From contig DNYQ01000223.1 in NCBI GenBank assembly GCA_003506745.1, forward strand, positions 1 to 5,610: a DNA stretch of 5,610 nt, written 5' to 3'. Shown one piece after another: positions 1-5,324 of this stretch. The DNA is from Syntrophaceae bacterium (GTDB lineage: Bacteria > Desulfobacterota > Syntrophia > Syntrophales > Smithellaceae). Position 1 is the stretch's first letter; each line of letters opens with the position of its first letter. A program made the position numbers and the translations under genes. The notes under the pieces were generated by a model. That model ran no database searches, was not told the origin of the DNA, and saw only the letters and a list, made by a program, of their open reading frames with translations.

Positions 1-767
1 ACGGCTCGTATGTTTTAAACGGATCAAAATGTTTCATTACCAATGCGTCTTATGCGTCTCAGTTCACCGTTTTGTGCAAAGTCGGCAAGCCCACCGGCAA
101 TTTTATGGCCTGCGTGGTTATTCCGGTTCCCCACGTGACAGCCGCCGATCTCCCCGATGTCGGAGTGGCCACGCGGGAGATTAATCTTGCCTCCGGCGGC
201 AAAATCAGTATCGGCAAGCCGGAAGACAAACTGGGGCAGAGGCTCTCCAATACGGCCAGTGTGACTTTTGAGGATGTCGTCATCCATCCGGATCAGATCA
301 TCGGCGATCGGCGTTTCGGTTTTAAATATATCGTGGATGTGCTCGATTTTGCGCGTCCGATGGTTGCGGCCATCGGTCTGGGACTGGCCAAAAGAGCGCT
401 GGATGTGACGCTCGCCTACACCCGCGAACGCAAACAATTCGGTCAGCGCATCTGCGATTTGCCGGTGGCGCGCGACATGATCACCACCATGTGGAAGAAA
501 GTTGAACTGGCGGAACTGTCGCTCATCAAAGCCGCCTGCAAAATTCAGGAAAAAGCCGACGATGCCGGCATCTATGCGTCACTGGCGAAAAACACCTGCG
601 CGGAAGCGGCCGTCTTTTGTTCCACCGAAGGCCTGCATCTGCATGGCGGTTATGGTTTTACCACGGACTACGAAATATCGAAACTGGCGCGCGACGCTCA
701 TATCATTGATATCTACGAAGGCGTCCGCGAAGTGCAGAATATGATTATCGGACGGGAGATCGTTTAG
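1..767 (+). CDS. Acyl-CoA dehydrogenase family flavoprotein, C-terminal part (5' end outside window)
   Basis: This is an FAD-dependent acyl-thioester dehydrogenase that would catalyse alpha,beta-desaturation. The gene is already open at the window edge: the first full codon is at base 3, and 254 codons precede the TAG at 765-767. The visible part starts in the middle beta domain with NGSKCFITN. It continues through the C-terminal helical domain, where RKQFG is the usual FAD/dimer-contact motif. The C-terminus has GGYGFTTDYEISKLARDA followed by IYEGVREVQ. The Glu in YEG (codon 717-719) aligns with the catalytic base of medium-chain acyl-CoA dehydrogenase. Nothing in the visible part looks broken. 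The stop lies 3 nt before the ketoacyl synthase III gene, so the two are co-transcribed. Because the rest of the operon works on carrier-protein thioesters, the substrate may be acyl-ACP rather than acyl-CoA; this is inference. The family assignment is secure and the exact substrate is not. Confidence 0.93.
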   Translation, partial: GSYVLNGSKCFITNASYASQFTVLCKVGKPTGNFMACVVIPVPHVTAADLPDVGVATREINLASGGKISIGKPEDKLGQRLSNTASVTFEDVVIHPDQIIGDRRFGFKYIVDVLDFARPMVAAIGLGLAKRALDVTLAYTRERKQFGQRICDLPVARDMITTMWKKVELAELSLIKAACKIQEKADDAGIYASLAKNTCAEAAVFCSTEGLHLHGGYGFTTDYEISKLARDAHIIDIYEGVREVQNMIIGREIV

Positions 768-770
768 GTT

Positions 771-1763
771 ATGTTGTACCTGCATGGCATGGGGCATTTC
801 AACCCCGAGAACATCATTTCCAATAAGTTTCTGGAAGATTTGGATATCGGCACATCGAACGAGTGGATTCTCGAGCGCGTGGGCATCGCCAATCGTCGCA
901 CCGTTTTGCCCCTGGACTACATCAAAGAAACAAAAAACGCCGATTTTCGGGCCGCGTTCGAAGCGCGACTTTATAAAAATGCTCAGATGGCCGCGGCGGC
1001 AGCCCGTATGGCGCTTGCGCGTGCTTCACTGAAACGCGAGGACATCGGCATGGTGATCGCGGGCAGTTCATCGCCGGATAATATCGCACCGGCGGAGTCC
1101 TCCGCCGTCGCCGCCGAACTGGGCATTGAGGCGCCCTGTCTGGATATGAACTCGGCGTGCAGTTCTTTCGGCATGCAGATAAATTTTCTGTCCAAGATGC
1201 AGCCGGAAGCTCTGCCGCCTTATGTGCTGATGGTGGATTCGGAAACCATGACCAAAACGGTGAATTACGCCGACCGTTCGACGGCTGTCCTCTTCGGCGA
1301 CGGAAGCGCCGCCGCGATTGTGTCCACGAAAATTCCGTCACGCGCCGCGTTTGATCATTGTGATTTCGGTTCCCGCCCGTCGGCCTGGGAGAAAGTCGGG
1401 ATCGACTGGAAGTGGCGTTTTTATCAGGACGGCAACGCCGTCCAGGGGTTTGCCATCCGCAAGACCACCGAAGGCGTCCGGAATCTCAAAAATATTTACG
1501 CCGCCCGGGCGAAGAGATTTATCTTTATCGGGCATCAGGCCAATCTCAGTATGCTCCAGACCGTGTGCGAACGCACGGGTATTGCATCCGAAAATTCCTG
1601 GTACAACGTTGATCAGTTCGGCAATACCGGATGCTGCGGCGCGCCCTCGGTGCTTTCCGCGCACTGGGATGAAATTCAACCGGGCGACCGCGTGGCCCTG
1701 TCGATTGTCGGAGCGGGGTTGTCCTGGGCGCATCTGATGTTGAAAGTAGAGATTAAAACATGA
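771..1763 (+). CDS. 3-oxoacyl-ACP synthase III-like (FabH-type) condensing enzyme
   Basis: This thiolase-fold ketoacyl synthase of 330 aa is predicted to prime a chain by condensing a starter acyl thioester with malonyl-ACP. The FabH catalytic triad is complete: Cys130 in NSACSSFG, His255 in FIGHQANLSML and Asn285 in FGNTGCCGAPSVL. The His-to-Asn spacing of 30 residues is the same as in E. coli FabH (244/274). VLFGDGSAAAIV (about 173-184) is the typical end of the N-terminal half. The total length is close to the ~320 aa norm. The start codon is 3 nt after the dehydrogenase stop. A GGGAGA at 754-759 is the best Shine-Dalgarno candidate, with somewhat long spacing. The sequence after the active-site Asn (TGCCGAPS) differs from the usual GNTS-A-S-type consensus, so the starter unit may not be acetyl-CoA. 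Cys/His/Asn KAS III relatives also include non-elongating acyltransferases, which cannot be excluded. Confidence 0.92.
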   Translation: MLYLHGMGHFNPENIISNKFLEDLDIGTSNEWILERVGIANRRTVLPLDYIKETKNADFRAAFEARLYKNAQMAAAAARMALARASLKREDIGMVIAGSSSPDNIAPAESSAVAAELGIEAPCLDMNSACSSFGMQINFLSKMQPEALPPYVLMVDSETMTKTVNYADRSTAVLFGDGSAAAIVSTKIPSRAAFDHCDFGSRPSAWEKVGIDWKWRFYQDGNAVQGFAIRKTTEGVRNLKNIYAARAKRFIFIGHQANLSMLQTVCERTGIASENSWYNVDQFGNTGCCGAPSVLSAHWDEIQPGDRVALSIVGAGLSWAHLMLKVEIKT

Positions 1764-2488
1764 TGGATCAACCAGTCGCATTGGTAACGGGAGGCGCCAC
1801 GGGCATTGGTGCTGCGTGCGTGCGGGCACTTTCCGCGGAAGGTTTTCGGGTCGGCATTCATTACCGCAAAAGTGTTGATAAAGCACAGGCATTGCTTGCG
1901 GAAATAAAGGACGGTTTTCTGATTCAGGCGGACCTGTCCAATATCGAACAGATTGACGCAATGATTGGAAAATTAAAAGAGACGGCGGGCCGCGTGAATG
2001 TTCTGGTCAATAACGCGGGGCAGTCCGTCAACGCCGATATTTTATCGATGAAGGTGGAGCAGTTTGACGAGCAGAGGGCGCTGACGCGCGGCGTTTGGTA
2101 TTTGACCAAAAGGATTTTGCGACAATTCATGGTCCGGAGTTCAGCCGGCCGCATCATTAATATTTCCAGTGTGGTGGGTCACACGGGGAATGCCGGACAG
2201 ATTCCCTATACCATGGAGAAGGCGGCGCTTGACGCCTTTACCCGGTCGCTTGCGCAGGAAATGGCCGGCCGCAATATTCTGGTGAATTCCGTCGCCCCCG
2301 GTTTTGTCGAAACGGACATGACCGAAGTGCTGCCGGCGGACGTGAAGGAAAAAATCATGGCGGGCATCACCCTGGGCCGCATCGGGAAACCGGAAGAGAT
2401 CGCGGAAGTGGTCGCCTTTCTGGCGAAGAAGGGATCGTACATCAACGGTTCGGTGATTCATGTCAACGGAGGCCTTTATGGAGGCTGA
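1760..2488 (+). CDS. 3-oxoacyl-ACP reductase-like short-chain dehydrogenase (FabG-type)
   Basis: This classical SDR of 242 aa is predicted to reduce the 3-ketoacyl-ACP made by the neighbouring synthases, using NADPH. The Rossmann motif TGGATGIG is at residues 10-17, NNAG at 84-87, the catalytic Ser at 137 (NISSVVG), and Tyr150 and Lys154 in YTMEK. VNSVAPGFVETDM (about 175-187) and the C-terminal GSVIHVNGG are FabG-like, and the length matches FabG (~245 aa). The conserved Asn of the SDR catalytic tetrad, normally in an N-L-x-G stretch before the helix, is absent: the local sequence is RALTRGVWYL, giving Leu108 or Thr109 there. The start overlaps the previous stop as ATGA (1760-1763); a second ATG at 1763 would remove one residue. 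A TAGAGA at 1747-1752 is a modest ribosome site. Translational coupling to the KAS III gene is likely. Confidence 0.93.
   Translation: MMDQPVALVTGGATGIGAACVRALSAEGFRVGIHYRKSVDKAQALLAEIKDGFLIQADLSNIEQIDAMIGKLKETAGRVNVLVNNAGQSVNADILSMKVEQFDEQRALTRGVWYLTKRILRQFMVRSSAGRIINISSVVGHTGNAGQIPYTMEKAALDAFTRSLAQEMAGRNILVNSVAPGFVETDMTEVLPADVKEKIMAGITLGRIGKPEEIAEVVAFLAKKGSYINGSVIHVNGGLYGG
2468..2472 (+). promoter_or_regulatory. Ribosome binding site GGAGG of the dehydratase gene
   Basis: A perfect GGAGG lies 5 nt before the ATG at 2478, within the end of the ketoreductase gene. It decides the dehydratase start in favour of 2478 over the in-frame ATG at 2460, which has no comparable site. Confidence 0.8.
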
Positions 2489-2948
2489 TGACACCCTCAA
2501 ACAGGAAGTGCTCGCGCTGGTGCCGCAGCAGAAGCCGTTCCGTTTTATTGATGAGATTATTCGCCTGAATGAAGAAGAAATTGTCGGGGCCTACCGTTTT
2601 CGCGAGGACGAGTTTTTCTATCCGGGACATTTTCCCGGCCGCCCCATCACGCCGGGCGTCATTCTGGTGGAATCGATGGCGCAGATTGGCGTTGTGGCTT
2701 ACGGCATGTATCTGCTTTCGCGTCAGAGAAGTGTGCGGCCCGGCGAAATGAAGGGCCCCTTAAGCCTTTTTTCTCTGGCGGAAGATATCGAATTTAAGGG
2801 CATCGTCAGGCCGGGTGAACGGGTGATCGTCCGGGGAAAGAAAATTTATATGCGAAAGGGCACCCTCAAAGTGGATGTTCGCATGGAAAGAGAAAACGGC
2901 GAAGTGGTTTGTTCAGGTAAATTAGCGGGAATGGGAGTGGAAACATGA
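2478..2948 (+). CDS. 3-hydroxyacyl-ACP dehydratase, FabZ/FabA-like hot-dog fold
   Basis: This single hot-dog-domain protein of 156 aa should dehydrate 3-hydroxyacyl-ACP to trans-2-enoyl-ACP. The signature block YPGHFPGRPITPGVILVE contains the catalytic His51. Glu65 follows in VESMAQIG, 14 residues later as in E. coli FabZ (His49/Glu63). LVPQQKPFRFIDEI at the N-terminus is the usual FabZ opening. The protein is slightly longer than housekeeping FabZ, with an extra loop near 81-97 (SRQRSVRPGEMKGPLSL). The start at 2478 is chosen over an ATG at 2460 because GGAGG at 2468-2472 sits 5 nt before it and it shortens the overlap with the ketoreductase to 11 nt. The gene ends in an ATGA overlap with the KAS II gene. 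There is no sign of isomerase function, so FabZ-type chemistry is the better guess than FabA. Confidence 0.92.
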   Translation: MEADDTLKQEVLALVPQQKPFRFIDEIIRLNEEEIVGAYRFREDEFFYPGHFPGRPITPGVILVESMAQIGVVAYGMYLLSRQRSVRPGEMKGPLSLFSLAEDIEFKGIVRPGERVIVRGKKIYMRKGTLKVDVRMERENGEVVCSGKLAGMGVET

Positions 2949-4225
2949 GAAAAAGAGTCGTGGTCACCGGAATGGGCGTTGCGGCCCCTAACGCTCACGG
3001 ACTGGATGATTTTGAAAAAGCGTTGCGCGAAGGCCGGTCAGGCATCCGTTTCCAGCCGTTGCTGGAAGAGCTGAAATTTGGATGTCAGATTGCGGGGATT
3101 CCGGAAAATTTCGACGAAATCCGCAAAAACTATTTCGATCGTGAAAAGCTGATGTCGATCAATGACAATATTGGTTACGCATCGGTGTCGGCGGTGGATG
3201 CCTGGACGGACGCCGGTTTCAGTATCCCGGACAGCACCGACGATAATGTGGACTGGGACACTGGCGTCATCGCCGGTTCCGGTATCGGTGGAATGGATAC
3301 GATCGCCCAAAGTGTCGTTCCCATGGTTAACGAGGGCCGGGTCAGAAGACTGGGCAGCCGGATTGTCGAACAGGTGATGAACAGCGGGACCAGTGCCCGC
3401 ATTGGCGGATTGATCGGGGCAGGGAATAAGGTAACATCAAATTCCTCAGCATGCAGCACGGGCAACGAGGCGGTAATCGACGCCCTATGGCGAATACGCA
3501 TGGGGTTGGCCAAGCGCATGATCGCGGGAGGATCAGAAGGCGCCTCACCGTATATCTGGGGCGGATTTGACGCTATGCGTGTGATGTGCCGTAAGTTTAA
3601 CGATAACCCGGCCGCAGGCTCCCGCCCGTTATCAGCCTCTGCTTGCGGTTTTGTTCCCGGTTCCGGCGGCGCCATGTTGCTTCTGGAGGAGCTGGAAACG
3701 GCATTGGCGAGAGGCGCGAGAATTTACGCTGAAATTATCGGCGGCTATGTGAACAGCGGCGGCCAGCGAATGGGCGGCTCCATGACCGCTCCCAATCCGG
3801 AAGGCGTGAAAAGATGCATTCGCGCGGCCGTGGCCGACGCCGGTATCGATCCGGGCCGGGTGGATGCGATTAACGGCCACTTGACGGCAACCTATGCAGA
3901 CCCCATGGAAGTCAAAAACTGGGCGGAAGCCCTGGAAAGAACACCGGACAATTTTCCGTATATCAATGCGACCAAATCGCTGATCGGTCATTGCCTGGGC
4001 GCCGCCGGCGCCATTGAAAGCGTTGCGTCTGTGCTTCAGGTTTACCGGGGGTTTGTCCATCCCTCAATCAACAGCGACGATGTGCATCCGGACATCGCTC
4101 CATATGCGGCAAAGATTCCGCAAACCTGTGTGGAATTTCCCGAATTGAAATATCTGGCCAAAGCCGGCTTTGGTTTCGGAGATGTGAATAGTTGTATCAT
4201 ATTTAAAAAGTGGGAAGAAGAATAA
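2945..4225 (+). CDS. 3-oxoacyl-ACP synthase II-like (FabF-type) elongating condensing enzyme
   Basis: This ketoacyl synthase of 426 aa (FabF is ~413) is predicted to elongate acyl-ACP by decarboxylative condensation with malonyl-ACP. It opens with RVVVTGMGVAAPN. The nucleophile is Cys170 in NSSACSTGNEAV, the two histidines are His312 (INGHLTATYADP) and His349, and Lys344 lies in NATKSLIGH-LGAAGAIE. The Cys-His-His triad is therefore intact, so this is not a chain-length factor. The first histidine motif is GHLTAT rather than the usual AHGTST, a marked divergence at the active site. The C-terminal AKAGFGFGDVNSCIIF corresponds to the usual S-FGFGG-N motif, with Asp for the second Gly. The ATG overlaps the dehydratase stop (ATGA), with GGGAG at 2933-2937 seven nt upstream. 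As the only elongating synthase in view, it presumably acts iteratively (inference). Confidence 0.93.
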   Translation: MRKRVVVTGMGVAAPNAHGLDDFEKALREGRSGIRFQPLLEELKFGCQIAGIPENFDEIRKNYFDREKLMSINDNIGYASVSAVDAWTDAGFSIPDSTDDNVDWDTGVIAGSGIGGMDTIAQSVVPMVNEGRVRRLGSRIVEQVMNSGTSARIGGLIGAGNKVTSNSSACSTGNEAVIDALWRIRMGLAKRMIAGGSEGASPYIWGGFDAMRVMCRKFNDNPAAGSRPLSASACGFVPGSGGAMLLLEELETALARGARIYAEIIGGYVNSGGQRMGGSMTAPNPEGVKRCIRAAVADAGIDPGRVDAINGHLTATYADPMEVKNWAEALERTPDNFPYINATKSLIGHCLGAAGAIESVASVLQVYRGFVHPSINSDDVHPDIAPYAAKIPQTCVEFPELKYLAKAGFGFGDVNSCIIFKKWEEE

Positions 4226-4232
4226 TTCTATT

Positions 4233-4239
4233 AAAGGAG
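4233..4239 (+). promoter_or_regulatory. Strong ribosome binding site AAAGGAG of the acyl carrier protein gene
   Basis: AAAGGAG lies 9 nt before the ATG at 4249, in the only true intergenic gap of any size (4226-4248). It is the only site in the operon standing wholly outside an upstream coding sequence, consistent with higher independent translation of the carrier protein. Confidence 0.85.
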
Positions 4240-4248
4240 TTGTAAACA

Positions 4249-4497
4249 ATGGATGACAAGAAAATTTTTGAAGAGATGGTGAATATTTTAAAGGTTTACA
4301 CCAAAGACACGACGCTTTTGGAGAAGGCGACGCTCGATACGCATATATTGAATGATTTAAAAGTCAATTCCGCGCGTTTGGTCGATGTAATCATTAAATG
4401 TGAAGACGTTTTCGGTATCAGCGTCGATGACGACGAGGCCGATAAGATCCGCACCATCGGCGATGCGGTCCGCATCGTAAAACAAAAACTCGGGTAG
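4249..4497 (+). CDS. Acyl carrier protein with non-canonical NSA attachment motif
   Basis: This small acidic helical protein of 82 aa has the size and pattern of a discrete acyl carrier protein. The predicted phosphopantetheine site is Ser41, in NDLKVNSARLVDVI at the start of helix II, followed by CEDVFGISVDDDEADKIRTIGDAVRIV, which matches ACP helices II-IV. The consensus Asp-Ser-Leu is replaced by Asn-Ser-Ala, so the carrier is not a housekeeping AcpP. It probably docks with the dedicated synthases encoded upstream and is charged by the transferase encoded downstream. It has its own strong ribosome site and lies 23 nt after the KAS II stop, consistent with a need for more copies than the enzymes. 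The 5' part is visibly more AT-rich than the flanking genes. The family call is secure even though no similarity search could be run. Confidence 0.9.
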   Translation: MDDKKIFEEMVNILKVYTKDTTLLEKATLDTHILNDLKVNSARLVDVIIKCEDVFGISVDDDEADKIRTIGDAVRIVKQKLG

Positions 4498-4502
4498 GAA
4501 TT

Positions 4503-5324
4503 ATGGATGCACGATCCAGATTTATGCTGCATTTGCAAAATTATTTGGGGCGTTTAGCCATTGTCCTTGTCGCACCTTTCTACTTTTTGGTCGCGCGTCT
4601 GCTGAATTACCGGGTCCGGAATTTACGGGAACTTCGCCGTCAGTGCGCTGCGGAGTTTGCCGCGCACCAGGGGCCCTGGATTGTGTGCGCCAATCATTTG
4701 ACCATGATTGACTCCTTCCTGCTGAGCTATGCTTCCTTCAGTATGGTCGGGCATCTTATTCATTATAAGCGGCTGCCCTGGAATCTGCCGGAAAGAAGCA
4801 ATTTTCAAAGCAATATCTTTCTGGCAATCTTATGCTACCTGTCCAAATGCATTCCCGTGGATCGCGGCGGGTCCCGTGTGAAGATGAAGCAGGTGCTCGA
4901 ACAGTGCACTTATCTCTTGCGCAACGGGCATACGATCATGATTTTTCCGGAAGGCGGAAGATCGCGCACCGGACGCGTGGATAAAGAAAATTTCTCCTAC
5001 GGTGTGGGACGGTTTATTCAAGATGTGGAAGATTGCAAAATCATGTGCATGTATCTGCGCGGCGATAAGCAGCACAAGTACAGTCTGATTCCCGCCTGGG
5101 GAGATACGTTTTACGCGCAGGTGGAAGTGTTTCAACCGACGCCTGTGGCTCAGGAGGGGTTGCGCGCGCAGCGGGAATATGCGGCGCAGATTATTGAACG
5201 GCTGGCTCAAATGGAGGAGCGTTATTTTGTCGTACATAGGCAACGATATCGTGGATTTAAAGGATCCAGGGAACAGGAAGAAAAGCATGGATTCGCGATT
5301 TCTGAAGAAAACTCTCACAGATGA
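4503..5324 (+). CDS. PlsC-like lysophospholipid/acyl-ACP acyltransferase
   Basis: This 1-acylglycerol-3-phosphate-acyltransferase-family protein of 273 aa is predicted to transfer an acyl group from the carrier protein (or CoA) to a lipid or other hydroxyl/amine acceptor at the membrane. A hydrophobic segment at about 18-34 would anchor it in the inner membrane. The catalytic HX4D motif is NHLTMID (His65, Asp70). IPVDRGG lies at 117-123 and the acceptor-binding FPEGGRSRTG at 148-157, with spacing typical of PlsC. IPAWGDTF (about 196-203) stands where PlsC proteins usually have their late V/I-P motif. The last ~30 residues are highly charged and are also read in another frame by the next gene. 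The start follows the ACP stop by 5 nt, with AGGAA at 4496-4500 unusually close; an ATG at 4524 is an alternative. In this operon it is the likely off-loading enzyme; the acceptor is unknown. Confidence 0.9.
   Translation: MDARSRFMLHLQNYLGRLAIVLVAPFYFLVARLLNYRVRNLRELRRQCAAEFAAHQGPWIVCANHLTMIDSFLLSYASFSMVGHLIHYKRLPWNLPERSNFQSNIFLAILCYLSKCIPVDRGGSRVKMKQVLEQCTYLLRNGHTIMIFPEGGRSRTGRVDKENFSYGVGRFIQDVEDCKIMCMYLRGDKQHKYSLIPAWGDTFYAQVEVFQPTPVAQEGLRAQREYAAQIIERLAQMEERYFVVHRQRYRGFKGSREQEEKHGFAISEENSHR
5213..5219 (+). promoter_or_regulatory. Ribosome binding site GGAGGAG of the phosphopantetheinyl transferase gene
   Basis: GGAGGAG sits seven nt before the TTG at 5227 and inside the acyltransferase coding sequence, where it encodes part of QMEERY. 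The spacing is ideal and there is no ATG or GTG near the conserved IGNDIVDL, so it decides the TTG start. Confidence 0.75.

Noticed and set aside
1..72. Possible frameshift in the dehydrogenase, because an ATG at 29 lies in a different frame and the usual NG-x-K-x-FITN motif spans the spot
   Set aside because: Reading from base 3 gives an unbroken NGSKCFITN that continues into the downstream protein. The ATG is out of frame and the TTG at 72 is merely internal.
1338..1961. Minus-strand open frame of 207 codons across the KAS III/ketoreductase junction
   Set aside because: It is antisense to two genes with complete catalytic motifs, has no recognisable domain and is arginine/proline-rich, as expected of a shadow frame in GC-rich DNA.
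2460..2477. Earlier ATG start for the dehydratase
   Set aside because: It lacks a Shine-Dalgarno sequence and adds six residues translated from the conserved end of the ketoreductase. The ATG at 2478 has GGAGG 5 nt upstream.
3175..3675. Minus-strand open frame of 166 codons inside the KAS II gene
   Set aside because: It lies wholly antisense to the active-site region of a well-supported gene and shows no family motif.
4226..4248. Possible internal promoter or terminator between the KAS II and ACP genes
   Set aside because: The gap is only 23 nt, has no inverted repeat with a T-run and no recognisable promoter pair; it is explained by the ribosome binding site alone.
4830..5318. Minus-strand open frame of 162 codons opposite the acyltransferase
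   Set aside because: The acyltransferase motifs on the + strand (HX4D, FPEGGRS) explain this DNA, and the antisense product has no coherent domain.
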